A stretch of DNA of 64,000 nucleotides from Paenibacillus_V sp046244365 (GCF_046244365.1 NZ_CP176395.1:4278001-4342000), one strand, 5' to 3'; numbered from the stretch's first letter, positions 1-9,014 are shown. The notes: a model not told the origin generated them from the sequence alone. Numbers and translations are program-made.

Positions 1-2
1 AT

Positions 3-50
3 AATCAAAACTTGGACGGCAGCAGTATAAGTCCTACCGCCAAGCCGTAA
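3..50 (+). CDS. 3' end of an upstream gene (partial)
   Basis: An open frame enters from the left edge and ends at a TAA at 48-50, only three bases before the next start codon. The visible 15 residues end in ISPTAKP and are too few to identify. By position it should be another member of the Tad/Flp pilus locus that continues downstream, for example a small pilin or a TadC-like membrane protein. That is inferred from context only. Confidence 0.3.
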   Translation, partial: NQNLDGSSISPTAKP

Positions 51-53
51 TCG

Positions 54-1088
54 ATGCGAGTGTCATCGGGCGTTGCGGCTGGCCGAATGATGAAGCGCTT
101 GCTGAAGGGCGAACAAGGGAGTTACACGCTGGAGGCTTCGCTCGTTTATCCTGCAGTGTTTGTTTCGACTCTCCTCCTGCTTGCGCTAGGTCTTATTATT
201 TACGATCGTGCTGCATTAGTGCAGACTTCGGCCTTAACTGCGGAACGCGCTGCATTCAACTGGGATAACTCGCATCGGGATCCGGCTACCGGCGCTGCAC
301 CGCTTGGGGCGGGAGATGGACTTTACTGGCGGGTTGCAGAGGACGGTTTATTCGGTTTACTGCGATTTACAGGAAATGCAGTGCGGACATCGGTCGTCCT
401 GCCGGCAGAATCGGCTTCGAACGACGGAGGGGTTGTAAAGAGCAAATTGCGTCAAGCGGGACGTTTGCTTCCTGACAGCTTGCGCAGCGAGCTCAGTTAT
501 ACGAACACTTGGTTCAAACGGAGCGTTCAAGTCCAGCTTTCCGGCATTTTTCGGATTCCTTCGCTGCTATCTGGTTGGCGAAAGGGGGAGAACGCAGTAT
601 CGGGCGCTTCAGTCTCGCTTGTAACCGAACCGGTCGAACTGATCCGCACCGTAGATTTAACCCGGACGTACATGGATAGACTCCTCCAATCGCTTTCGAC
701 GACTTCCGCGAATGAAGCTATTAAGGAACAGTTTGGTAATGAGGAGGCTTCCGGAGAATCGGTTTCTATTCGTTCGGAGGCTGAAGCGGCTGCTTACTTG
801 AGAAAGACCGTGGGCGGAAAGACCGTATACTTCGAAACGGAGACTGTCGGACAAAGGCGTAAGATCGATGTTCTCGACAATGACGGCGTTGCCCATGAGG
901 CGAAGTTTACGGTTAATGCCGCAGATGCGCGCCAGCAGCTCTCCAAGGATGTGGAACTGATGCGAACAGGTAAGGTGAAGGGCGTGGTCTGGCACTTTTT
1001 CCGTACAAAAAGCGGGAAGATCGACTTGTCGAATAAACTGCGGAAGGAGTTGGAACGAAACGGCATCATCGTAATCATTCACAATTGA
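54..1088 (+). CDS. TadE-like pilus assembly protein
   Basis: The protein has a short basic N-terminus, then G-E-Q-G-S-Y-T-L-E-A-S followed by a hydrophobic segment of about 20 residues (roughly residues 28-50). That is the prepilin-like anchor of TadE-family pseudopilins, with the conserved Glu in the TLEAS stretch. The remaining ~290 residues would lie outside the membrane and match no domain I know. TadE/TadF proteins are minor pseudopilins of Flp/Tad machines and are cleaved by an A24 prepilin peptidase; one is encoded at 4181-4696. The start is uncertain: no clear ribosome binding site precedes 54, and the ATGs at 87 and 90 fit equally well. The upstream gene stops at 50, so translational coupling is possible. 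At 344 residues it is longer than classic TadE (~150-200). Confidence 0.7.
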   Translation: MRVSSGVAAGRMMKRLLKGEQGSYTLEASLVYPAVFVSTLLLLALGLIIYDRAALVQTSALTAERAAFNWDNSHRDPATGAAPLGAGDGLYWRVAEDGLFGLLRFTGNAVRTSVVLPAESASNDGGVVKSKLRQAGRLLPDSLRSELSYTNTWFKRSVQVQLSGIFRIPSLLSGWRKGENAVSGASVSLVTEPVELIRTVDLTRTYMDRLLQSLSTTSANEAIKEQFGNEEASGESVSIRSEAEAAAYLRKTVGGKTVYFETETVGQRRKIDVLDNDGVAHEAKFTVNAADARQQLSKDVELMRTGKVKGVVWHFFRTKSGKIDLSNKLRKELERNGIIVIIHN

Positions 1089-1125
1089 TGGACTGGAGGA
1101 AATCGAAAGAGGGTGACAATTTACA

Positions 1126-3447
1126 TTGAAAAGACTGTTCGGGAAGCTTCGCTCCGCGAATGGATCGGTTTCCGTATACTTGATTATCGTAATTGTACCT
1201 ATTTTTTTGTTTCATGCGCTGCTTATCGATGTCGTAAGAATTCGGCAAGCGGAAAGGGAGACGGAATCGGCCGTCCGCAAGGGCGTTCGTTCGGCGTTGT
1301 CGGCATTCGATTCCAGTCTGCAAACCTATGGGTTATTCGGACTCGATTCCGAGAGTGTTGATGCCCCCGGACTTTTCTCGCAGGTTGTCGACCGGAATGT
1401 CAAGGGGGGGTCCGCCAATGGGGGATCGTTCCGAGAGCTGGATCTACGGCTTCAGCCAGGCGGTTGGAAGGTTACGGCACTGCAAACATTGGCCAATCAT
1501 GTCGTCTTTCGGCAGCAGGTACAGGAAGAAATGAAATACCGGGCGCCGATCGAATTTGCGCTTGAATTGACGGATAAATTCCGGAAATCCGGCATCGCCT
1601 CGAACTTGACATCGACGGCAGCTTTCGGCGATAACGCCGAAAAACTCGAAGGAATGTTGGAGAAGCGGGATAGAGCGTTGGACGAGGCGTGGACAAAGGC
1701 GCTAGAGGAAACGGAACAGGCCCGGATTTTCCATAGTAAATATGCCGCAAAGCTCTCTGAACTTCACGAATGGGGACAAAAAATCGGACTGAACGACGCT
1801 GCCGAGCTCAAACGCGCGTTGTCGGATGCTTCCGATAGAGTGCGGACGATGCAGGAATCGGCGGAATCGATTCGTCAATCGCTTTCGTCGACGCGCGGAC
1901 GTATATCCGAGCTTGTCAAAAAAACCGAGCTGTATGCGGACGAGCTTAGTTCGCTTTACGAAGAGGAACGAGCGCTGGAAGATGATCTTCAATCGGCGTC
2001 CGCCGGCATCGAGTCGCTGCTGGCAACCAAATTCGAGCTTGAAAGGTTGCTTGAAGATTCGATACGATATGCGGCGGCAGTTCAAGCGCTCAAATCGGAA
2101 ATCGGACCGGATGCAGAACGCTTTAATCGACAATACGGAGAGGTAGCTCAACTTATTGGCGAAGCCCAGCGGCTTAATGACGAAGTGGCATCCGAGAAAC
2201 GAAGACTGCAGCAAGAAGCGGGCGGAATGAACGGACCTGGTGCTGCGGAGAGTGTTTGGGAACATGTTCCCGTCTATGATTTGACGTACTTCTCCATATA
2301 CAAGACGGATGCGGCAAAGCTCGCAGCTATCGTCCAAGGGCTGAGGCAAAAAATCGAGGAGGCGGGTTGGATTGCCGGCGAGACATTCTCTGCAATGTCC
2401 GGATCTGTAACGGAACTGAAGGTTCAAGCGGATCGATTTCGGGCAGAGCAGGGGGCTAAGGAAAATGAAAGAAAATCGCGAAACGGTGATCTCGCGGAGG
2501 AGAAAAGGAAACAGCATACGATCATGCAGGGAGCTTTAAACAATGCGCGAAATGCGATGGGGAGCTGCGGTGTTTTGTCGGCTGATCGATCGGTTGAGGC
2601 TTACAAAAAGCTGGAAGGCGATAACGGTCGGAATATTGACGGTTTGGCTCGTAAGTATGCCGGCTTCAATCAAATTGCCGCTGCCGCTAAAGATACGTTT
2701 TACGAACCCGGCGATCCAGGCACGGCCGGCAAAAACGCGATGACCTGGATCAAACGATTTACCGATGTGCTGACAGGGTTCCGATCGGAGTTGTATATGA
2801 CTGAATTCGCCCTTACTAAATTCAACTATCGGACGTTTGGGATGGAAAAAGCTGCGAATGGCAAACCGAAGCCATCCTCCGAGCGGTCTGCGCCGGCTAC
2901 ACATGTCCTTGCCAATCAAGAAGCGGAATACATCTTATACGGATTCGATTCCTGTGCGGCAAATGTATCGGCAGCTTACGGAGAGATGTATGTGATGCTT
3001 TTGGCCGTCCGCACGACTGAGGCGCTTGCCGATCCCAAGAAACAGTTGCTGCAAGCGGGGTCGCCGCTGTTAGTGTTTTTAGCGGGTTTGGCCCAAGGAG
3101 CGATCGATGCGTTTGCCGATATGAGCAAGCTTATCGATGGCGATGCGGTTCCGATCTTAAAGAAGGCTGCAGGCGTAACCGTCGACTACAAGGAGCTGCT
3201 AAGGATATTCATGCTGCTTCATACGAATGATACGGCGATGATGACGCGGATGCAAGGATTGATCGAACTAAATACGGGGAAGGATTTAACCCTCCACGCT
3301 GCCTCGATTCAAGCGAATGCCCAAACCTCCATGAGGCTATGGTTTGCGCCGCTTTTGGCGAAGGTCGCAAATGTATCCGGCGGCATTAGCTGCGAACCGC
3401 GGGGGAATCGATGCGAAATGTTTAAATCGGCTTCCATGTCTTACTGA
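1126..3447 (+). CDS. Large TadG-like coiled-coil membrane-anchored protein
   Basis: A TTG start at 1126 follows an AAGAGGGTGA ribosome binding site. The first ~45 residues contain a basic patch, the stretch GSVSVYL and a hydrophobic helix (about residues 15-36), then IRQAERETE. This TadE/TadG-like anchor resembles those of the two flanking genes. The ~730-residue ectodomain has long heptad-rich segments (about residues 170-330 and 400-460) that predict coiled coils, and a less regular C-terminal third. TadG-type proteins are large minor components of Tad pilus systems. The coiled-coil build is unusual for TadG, which normally carries a vWA domain; no MIDAS motif is visible here. It sits in one operon with the neighbouring TadE-like genes. 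The role is inferred from anchor type and context. Confidence 0.55.
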   Translation: MKRLFGKLRSANGSVSVYLIIVIVPIFLFHALLIDVVRIRQAERETESAVRKGVRSALSAFDSSLQTYGLFGLDSESVDAPGLFSQVVDRNVKGGSANGGSFRELDLRLQPGGWKVTALQTLANHVVFRQQVQEEMKYRAPIEFALELTDKFRKSGIASNLTSTAAFGDNAEKLEGMLEKRDRALDEAWTKALEETEQARIFHSKYAAKLSELHEWGQKIGLNDAAELKRALSDASDRVRTMQESAESIRQSLSSTRGRISELVKKTELYADELSSLYEEERALEDDLQSASAGIESLLATKFELERLLEDSIRYAAAVQALKSEIGPDAERFNRQYGEVAQLIGEAQRLNDEVASEKRRLQQEAGGMNGPGAAESVWEHVPVYDLTYFSIYKTDAAKLAAIVQGLRQKIEEAGWIAGETFSAMSGSVTELKVQADRFRAEQGAKENERKSRNGDLAEEKRKQHTIMQGALNNARNAMGSCGVLSADRSVEAYKKLEGDNGRNIDGLARKYAGFNQIAAAAKDTFYEPGDPGTAGKNAMTWIKRFTDVLTGFRSELYMTEFALTKFNYRTFGMEKAANGKPKPSSERSAPATHVLANQEAEYILYGFDSCAANVSAAYGEMYVMLLAVRTTEALADPKKQLLQAGSPLLVFLAGLAQGAIDAFADMSKLIDGDAVPILKKAAGVTVDYKELLRIFMLLHTNDTAMMTRMQGLIELNTGKDLTLHAASIQANAQTSMRLWFAPLLAKVANVSGGISCEPRGNRCEMFKSASMSY

Positions 3448-3471
3448 GTGTTGCGAGGAAGGTGACGGAAG

Positions 3472-4161
3472 GTGGTCGGATGGGTGAAGGGATTCCCTGG
3501 TCGCGCTTTTGTGCGAAGTGCGGATGGGGGAGCGGCGGTCGAAGCGGCGGTGACGCTCCCGTTTTTCCTTATGCTTGTGCTTGCGCTGCATGCACTGCTG
3601 CAAATCTCGATTGTTGGGACGGCATTGCAGACGTCTCTGTCGGATACGACACAAACGATAGCCGCCAATATGTATCCGGTGGAACTGCTCTATGTTGAAG
3701 CGAAGTCGCAAGTGCTGCAAAGCCGGCCGGCTCAGCTTCTCCAAGAAATGGCAAGCAGAATCATGAGTGCGAGAAGTATAGTGACGGGGGCAGAGCGATT
3801 GATTCAGCAATATGCCGCGTTTATACCGGATGCTTTGGTTGAACTTGTAAAAATCGAGCAGACGAAGCGCGAGCAGATGGAGGCGGCTGGTCAGGAACAG
3901 GTAACGGAGGCAGTCGACAAGGCGGTTTCGCCGATCGTCAATAAGGCGTTTGCCGCGCTGGTTCTAAAAAGCGACAACGCAAAAAAACTGAAGGCGGATC
4001 GCTTAAAAGTGGTGAAGGTGACGCTTCCCGAAATGGGGAATCACGGGAAGGCGTTTATCGGAATCGAAGCCGAATATGAGTATGTTTTGCCGATTCCATT
4101 CGTTCGCAAGACGGTTGTTATCGCAAAGTCTTCCTTTGAACGGACATGGGTTGGAAACTGA
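3472..4161 (+). CDS. TadE-like pilus assembly protein
   Basis: A GTG start at 3472 is preceded by GAGGAAGGTGACGGAAG. Near residues 17-45 the protein has DGGAAVEAAVTLPFFLML followed by more hydrophobic residues, the typical TadE motif with a conserved Glu and Pro at the start of the membrane helix. The rest is a ~180-residue extracytoplasmic domain. It lies 24 bases after the coiled-coil gene and 19 bases before the prepilin peptidase gene, so it is probably in the same transcript. Expected role: minor pseudopilin of a Tad/Flp apparatus, processed by the peptidase encoded next. Confidence 0.75.
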   Translation: MVGWVKGFPGRAFVRSADGGAAVEAAVTLPFFLMLVLALHALLQISIVGTALQTSLSDTTQTIAANMYPVELLYVEAKSQVLQSRPAQLLQEMASRIMSARSIVTGAERLIQQYAAFIPDALVELVKIEQTKREQMEAAGQEQVTEAVDKAVSPIVNKAFAALVLKSDNAKKLKADRLKVVKVTLPEMGNHGKAFIGIEAEYEYVLPIPFVRKTVVIAKSSFERTWVGN

Positions 4162-4180
4162 ATAACGGGGGCGAGGACGG

Positions 4181-4696
4181 GTGGTAATATGGACGCTTCT
4201 CGCCGTCCTGCTGGCGGGAGCTTTTTGGACGGATGCGCGTCGCCGAATCATTCCGAATTGGATGACGGCAGGCGGGGCTGCGGTTGGTATTCTTCTGAAT
4301 GGCCTCGTTGGAGGGGTAGGTGAGTTGCGAGAATCGGCAATGGGAATGGCGGCGGGCTTTGGTTTGATGCTTTTGCTTCACTTATGCGGTGCGCTTGGAG
4401 CGGGGGATGTCAAGCTGTTTGCGGCGATCGGCGCGATTGGAGGCGTTCGTTTCGTCCTTGTTTGTTCGTTCTATTCTTTGCTGATAGCAGGCCTGATTGC
4501 CATTATGGTGCTGCTGTTTAAGGGGCGGCTGATTGCCCTGGCCGAACGTCTGCTTTTCGTCTACGTCGGACTGGTTTTTACTAAGCGGTTCGCGTGGTTT
4601 CAGCCCGCCGAGAGGACGGAACTGCACAAGTTCCCATTCATGTATGCCGTTCTGCCAGGTGCAGTGGTAGCAGGGTTCGAGATCATTTTTTTGTGA
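4181..4696 (+). CDS. A24-family prepilin peptidase (CpaA/TadV-like)
   Basis: The 171-residue protein is nearly all membrane segments. It carries both aspartates of the GxGD-type prepilin peptidases: one in FWTDARRRIIPN (about residue 18) and one in GAGDVKL (about residue 73). These short enzymes (CpaA, TadV) lack the N-methylation domain of PilD and cleave the leader of Flp pilins and TadE/F pseudopilins. The GTG start at 4181 follows an AACGGGGGCGAGGACGG purine-rich site. The gene supports reading the flanking TadE-like genes as one machine. Confidence 0.88.
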   Translation: MVIWTLLAVLLAGAFWTDARRRIIPNWMTAGGAAVGILLNGLVGGVGELRESAMGMAAGFGLMLLLHLCGALGAGDVKLFAAIGAIGGVRFVLVCSFYSLLIAGLIAIMVLLFKGRLIALAERLLFVYVGLVFTKRFAWFQPAERTELHKFPFMYAVLPGAVVAGFEIIFL

Positions 4697-4711
4697 AAGG
4701 GGGACGATTTG

Positions 4712-6352
4712 ATGAAACGGCCGTTATACGGTCTTCAAGTCGAGTGGTCGAAGCCGCAATCGGGATACGTCTCTCTGACCCGGGAAGAGTCTTTAACCAT
4801 TCGCGATCTAAGCGAGTTGGAAGAGAAGATGCTTAGGCACAATCGCATTCCGCGACTTTTGCCCATCCAGTTTGCAGAAGTTGATGGCAGCTTAACCCTT
4901 CAATACCGGGCTTCAGGCAAGAGGCTTCTCGCCAAAGCGCTTCGTAATGATTCGGTTACGCCGCTCGCGTGCTATCGGATGTTGTATGCGATTGCTTCGA
5001 TTATCGATGACAGCAGCATTTTTATGCTCGATGAGAACAAATATGTGCTGCAGGAAGAGTTCATTTTCCTGGGGAAAGAAATAACCGACTTGCACTTAAT
5101 GTACATTCCGATTGCGGATATCGGTGGGAAGGGCGGGCTGCAAGAAGAATTCCGGCGGCTGACGCGCCGTATGTTCGAGCATGTGCAAGATTTTGACGGA
5201 TACCGAGTGAATGAACTGTTGGATTATTTGAAGGAGGAAACGTTCGGCATTTCGGCATTGAAGCGTCTGCTGCTCGAGATTGTCGGACAAATGGAAGCGG
5301 AAAAAGAAAGGGAACCGCATCATGATCAATGGCAAGAGCCGTTTAGTAATTCGGCTTCGAGCAGCGGAGATTCGACAGGAGAGGTTGCTGGCGGCTTACC
5401 GCTAGTTCCGATTCGTGAATTCAAATTCGGCGACTTACCGGCGGCGCAAATGAATTTCCTCACCAAAGGACGTTACCGGTTGTTTGGAGTGTTCGCTCTA
5501 GTCGGCGCACTGGCGGTATGGCTGTGGTTTGCCGTTCAGCCCTCGGAGGCCGTGTTGAACGTTTGTTTCGGGACGACTTTGCTTAGCGGAGCCGTGTGCA
5601 TCGTTAGCGTGCGTAGGGGGAGAACTGAATTACCGGCATTTCAAGGAAAAGAGCTGAAAACGGAAAGCCAAGCCGGGTGCGGAGGATATGCTTCTGCTCC
5701 AAGCTTGCCGGAAGTAGAAGCGGAGGTTGAACGAAAGCAAAAGTATGCCAACGGTTCTGATGAGTGCTCGGCGAAAAATACGGTGAATGAACGGATGGAT
5801 ATTCGGCATTTATCGGGTGTTGGGCTGGATATCGATAAGAACGCCGGTTCGTATCATTCTGCTGATCGTGACGCGGGGAATTTAAGGCGGCCGGAATCCC
5901 GAATAGACGATTATTATGCGGGATTATCGTCGCGCACGACCTTGCTCGTCCCTGAAAAGGAATCGGAGGATTTGGACATGCCGGACGGAACGGTTTTTCT
6001 TGGTCAGTCTGCAATGGAAACGACGCTGCTTGCTCCGGCGGCGGTTTTGGAGGTGCACACCGGCGATGAACATGTTTTTCTTCCGATCGCCTCCAGCAGT
6101 TTGATCGTAGGGAGAAAAGTAGCTTCCAGCGTAACGCCGATCGCCGATTTCGAGCTGGATGCGGCGAGTATTTCCAGGCAGCATCTTGTTTTTGAACAAA
6201 GCGGCAGAGAGTATGTCGTCAAAGACTTGGCGTCCAAAAACGGAAGTTTTTTGAACGGCGAACGACTTGTTCCTCACCGCGAATACGCGCTCCAGGACGG
6301 CGACCGGATACGGATGGCTTCCGTCGAATGTGTATTCAAAAGCTATGCGTGA
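4712..6352 (+). CDS. DUF6382 and FHA domain protein
   Basis: The N-terminal ~190 residues look like the DUF6382 domain found in Bacillales Tad-type loci. A membrane segment follows at about residues 255-275 (FALVGALAVWLWFAV and a second hydrophobic stretch). A low-complexity linker leads to a C-terminal forkhead-associated domain (about residues 450-546) with the expected G-R near residue 470, S-I-S-R-Q-H and K-N-G-S-F-L-N-G. FHA domains bind phosphothreonine, so the protein may link Ser/Thr phosphorylation to the pilus machine. The ATG at 4712 is preferred over the TTG at 4709 because of the AAAGGGGG site. It is the last gene of the locus. Confidence 0.8.
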   Translation: MKRPLYGLQVEWSKPQSGYVSLTREESLTIRDLSELEEKMLRHNRIPRLLPIQFAEVDGSLTLQYRASGKRLLAKALRNDSVTPLACYRMLYAIASIIDDSSIFMLDENKYVLQEEFIFLGKEITDLHLMYIPIADIGGKGGLQEEFRRLTRRMFEHVQDFDGYRVNELLDYLKEETFGISALKRLLLEIVGQMEAEKEREPHHDQWQEPFSNSASSSGDSTGEVAGGLPLVPIREFKFGDLPAAQMNFLTKGRYRLFGVFALVGALAVWLWFAVQPSEAVLNVCFGTTLLSGAVCIVSVRRGRTELPAFQGKELKTESQAGCGGYASAPSLPEVEAEVERKQKYANGSDECSAKNTVNERMDIRHLSGVGLDIDKNAGSYHSADRDAGNLRRPESRIDDYYAGLSSRTTLLVPEKESEDLDMPDGTVFLGQSAMETTLLAPAAVLEVHTGDEHVFLPIASSSLIVGRKVASSVTPIADFELDAASISRQHLVFEQSGREYVVKDLASKNGSFLNGERLVPHREYALQDGDRIRMASVECVFKSYA

Positions 6353-6454
6353 CCGCACGTCGCTTATCTAGCGATGGTTTTGACACCTTGCTTAAATGCC
6401 GAACGGGAGAATTGCCGTAGATTCGGACGGTTTTAGTGAATAGGTATTTTCCCG

Positions 6455-6483
6455 TTTCCTCCTGTCGTTATTAGTGCTATAAT
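6455..6483 (+). promoter_or_regulatory. Extended -10 promoter for the YfmM-like ABC-F gene
   Basis: TATAAT at 6478-6483 is preceded by the TG of an extended -10 (TGC-TATAAT). The best -35 is a weak TTTCCT at 6455-6460 with a 17-base spacer. An 11-bp inverted repeat (CTCCTGTCGTT at 6459-6469, AACGACAGGAG at 6510-6520) brackets the -10 and start region. Confidence 0.6.
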
Positions 6484-6534
6484 ATAGGGTGGTAAAAACC
6501 GAATTATGAAACGACAGGAGCCATATAGAGAATT

Positions 6535-8097
6535 ATGAGCCTTTTGACGGTAGAAGAATTAAGTCATACTTTTGGGGATCGCGTACTGTTTAAGAATGTG
6601 TCGTTCCGCTTGCTTCCGGGCGAGCATGTCGGACTGGTCGGCGCGAACGGCGTCGGCAAGTCGACGATGATGAATATTTTGACCGGGCAATTGTTGAAGG
6701 ATCAGGGGAAGGTCGAATGGACGCCTAAGGTTCATTACGGCTATTTGGACCAACATTCGAAGCTGACACCAGGTAAAACGGTCCGCGATATCATGCGGGA
6801 TGCATTCCTGCCTCTGTTCGAAGAGGAGAAGGAAATGATGGCCATAACGGATAAGATGGCCGATGCAACGCCGGAAGAGCTCGAGCTGCTGCTGGAGCAA
6901 ATGGGCGAAATTCAGGACAGGCTGGAGAACAGCGGGTTCTATATGATCGACGTCAAAGTGGAGGAAATGGCTAACGGGCTTGGGATCAGCGCCATCGGCT
7001 TGGAACGGGACGTTGCATCTTTAAGCGGGGGACAGCGTACCAAAGTGCTGCTTGCCAAGCTTCTTCTCGAACAGCCGACCGTGCTTCTGCTTGACGAGCC
7101 GACCAACTATTTGGACGTTGAACATATCGAATGGCTGACGGACTATTTGCAAAACTATCCGTATGCCTTCATGCTGATTTCGCATGATACGGAGTTTATG
7201 AATAAAGTCGTTAACGTCATTTACCATCTTGAATTTGCGAAGCTGACGCGTTATTCCGCCAACTACGAGAAGTTCCTCGATATGGCCGACATGAACAAGA
7301 CGCAGCATATCGACGCCTACGAGAAACAGCAGGAATTTATTAAGAAACAGGAAGACTTCATTCAGCGCAATAAGGCAAGGTATTCGACGTCGGGACGCGC
7401 CAAGAGCCGTCAGAAGCAGCTTGAACGCATCGAACGGATCGACCGTCCGGAGGAAGCGATGAAGCCTACGTTCGTGTTCAAGGAGTCGCGTGCAAGCGGC
7501 CGCATCGTATTCGAAGGGAAAGATCTCGAAATCGGCTATACGAAGGCGCTGTTGCCTCAGATGAATATGACGATCGAGCGCGGCGACAAAATCGCTATCG
7601 TCGGCTGTAACGGCGTCGGTAAATCCACACTGCTTAAGACGATTTTGGGTAAAATCAAGCCGTTTAACGGCTCCACCTATCTGGGCGATTTCTTATTCCC
7701 TGCATATTTCGAACAGGAAGTAAAAGCGCCGAATATGACGCCCATCGACGACGTGTGGAACGAGTTTTCGCATATGAACCAGCACGAAGTCCGCGGGGCT
7801 CTTGCCCGCTGCGGTCTCAAGAACGAGCATATCACGCGTCCGATGAACATGCTGAGCGGCGGTGAGCAGGCGAAGGTTCGCTTGTGCAAGCTGCTTATGC
7901 GCGAAAGCAACTGGATCTTGTTCGACGAACCAACGAACCATCTTGACGTTATCGCCAAAGCGGAGCTTCAACGTGCGCTCAAGGAATATAAAGGGACGAT
8001 TCTGCTCGTTTGTCACGAACCCGACTTCTATGAAGATTGGGTAACGAAGACGTGGGACGTCGAGCAATGGTCACTCGAAAAAGAAGCTGCCCGTTAA
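6535..8097 (+). CDS. yfmM: ABC-F family ATPase, YfmM-like
   Basis: Two ATP-binding cassettes are present with no membrane domain. The first has Walker A GANGVGKST (about residue 37), signature LSGGQ and Walker B LLLDEPTNYLD; the second has GCNGVGKST, LSGGE and LFDEPTNHLD. The linker between them is helical and charged (about residues 240-310). ABC-F proteins are soluble and act on the ribosome E site in translation or antibiotic protection. The 520-residue length and the opening SLLTVEELSHTFGDR match what I remember of Bacillus YfmM. It is a single gene with its own promoter. The AGGAG of the ribosome binding site lies rather far (about 15 bases) from the ATG. Confidence 0.9.
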   Translation: MSLLTVEELSHTFGDRVLFKNVSFRLLPGEHVGLVGANGVGKSTMMNILTGQLLKDQGKVEWTPKVHYGYLDQHSKLTPGKTVRDIMRDAFLPLFEEEKEMMAITDKMADATPEELELLLEQMGEIQDRLENSGFYMIDVKVEEMANGLGISAIGLERDVASLSGGQRTKVLLAKLLLEQPTVLLLDEPTNYLDVEHIEWLTDYLQNYPYAFMLISHDTEFMNKVVNVIYHLEFAKLTRYSANYEKFLDMADMNKTQHIDAYEKQQEFIKKQEDFIQRNKARYSTSGRAKSRQKQLERIERIDRPEEAMKPTFVFKESRASGRIVFEGKDLEIGYTKALLPQMNMTIERGDKIAIVGCNGVGKSTLLKTILGKIKPFNGSTYLGDFLFPAYFEQEVKAPNMTPIDDVWNEFSHMNQHEVRGALARCGLKNEHITRPMNMLSGGEQAKVRLCKLLMRESNWILFDEPTNHLDVIAKAELQRALKEYKGTILLVCHEPDFYEDWVTKTWDVEQWSLEKEAAR

Positions 8098-8160
8098 CGT
8101 GATCGGCCTTTATCCGGCCTTTCCTAATAAATCATTCGCAGATCGAAAGGTGGAACACAC

Positions 8161-8448
8161 ATGTTTACGCACATCGTCTTTTTCAAGCTGAAGGACCGCA
8201 GTCCGGAAGTCGTTGCCAAAACGAAAGAAGTACTTCTTAACATGGAAGGCAAAATCCCGCAATTGAAATATCTCGAAGTTGGCGCGGACGTCTTGCACAC
8301 CGAGCGTTCCTACGACATCGCGCTCGTTACGCGCTTCGATTCCCTTGACGACCTGAACGCTTACCAGGTTCATCCTGTTCATCAAGAAGTCATTGCTTAC
8401 ATGTCGACCGTTCGCGAGTCGGCGGTTGCCGTCGATTACGAAGCATAA
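8161..8448 (+). CDS. Dabb-family stress-responsive alpha/beta barrel protein
   Basis: The 95-residue protein begins MFTHIVFFKLKD and contains the pattern of the Dabb (stress-responsive A/B barrel) fold: an N-terminal strand with His, a central SYDIALVTRFDS strand, and HPVHQEVIAY near the end. Such proteins form dimeric ferredoxin-like barrels; most have no known reaction. The ribosome binding site is AAAGGTGG eight bases before the ATG. The gene follows the ABC-F gene by 63 bases and may be co-transcribed. A terminator follows at 8498-8541. Confidence 0.85.
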   Translation: MFTHIVFFKLKDRSPEVVAKTKEVLLNMEGKIPQLKYLEVGADVLHTERSYDIALVTRFDSLDDLNAYQVHPVHQEVIAYMSTVRESAVAVDYEA

Positions 8449-8497
8449 TTCTATTCCGAACGGTTTTGGCAAACCGGATTTGCCGGATTTGCCGCGG

Positions 8498-8541
8498 CAG
8501 CCCTTTTTGATCGCCGGATCGAGAAGGGCTGTTCCGTTTTT
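8498..8541 (+). terminator. Rho-independent terminator after the Dabb gene
   Basis: CAGCCCTT (8498-8505) pairs with AAGGGCTG (8524-8531) around an inner GATC/GATC stem, followed by TTCCGTTTTT. Confidence 0.7.
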
Positions 8542-8649
8542 GCTATTTTATTATAGTCCTGCTAATCCCCGCGCGTTGCGCTTTCACTTTTTGGCAATAC
8601 TATTCAGTAGAAAAGCGGACGAAATAATGCCGGCGATACAAGTTTACTC

Positions 8650-8678
8650 TTGTTTTGAGCTTCGAATACGTCTATAAT
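8650..8678 (+). promoter_or_regulatory. Sigma-A type promoter
   Basis: TTGTTT at 8650-8655 and TATAAT at 8673-8678 with a 17-base spacer. It is 37 bases upstream of the start of the small cysteine-rich protein gene. Confidence 0.7.
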
Positions 8679-8714
8679 CACTGTTCAAGACACTTAATTT
8701 TTGGAGGTTTCCGC

Positions 8715-8984
8715 ATGATCTATCGTCCTGTTGTGAAGGATGCCCAAATCGTCAAATCAAGCAAATCGGGCGATGCCTATGAAGTTGCCGTGACGCTGCA
8801 AGATTCGGCTAAATGCAAGCTTTTTGTCGTCATGGTCAATGGCGAAATGAAGCCTTCGAGCATTAACCGGCTCCAAAACGTTCCATGTCCGATCTGCAGA
8901 AAAGACTACTATTGCAACTGTATGGAGCGCTGCATGGATGAAGTGTTCGAGCAAGCGTCAGGCATGATTAAAGTGCCGTCCTAA
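8715..8984 (+). CDS. Small cysteine-rich protein, unknown function
   Basis: I do not recognise this 89-residue protein. Near its C-terminus (about residues 56-75) it has CPICRKDYYCNCMERC, a tight cysteine cluster (C-x2-C-x6-C-x-C-x3-C) that could bind zinc or another metal. The N-terminal part looks like a small beta sheet (VVKDAQIV, YEVAVTLQD, CKLFVVMVNG). The ATG at 8715 has TTGGAGGTTTCCGC in front, an excellent ribosome binding site. It has its own promoter at 8650-8678 and a likely terminator at 9015-9059, so it is a single-gene unit. Confidence 0.8.
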   Translation: MIYRPVVKDAQIVKSSKSGDAYEVAVTLQDSAKCKLFVVMVNGEMKPSSINRLQNVPCPICRKDYYCNCMERCMDEVFEQASGMIKVPS

Positions 8985-9014
8985 TCGGCAGCTGTTTAAG
9001 AGCCAATTGAAAAG

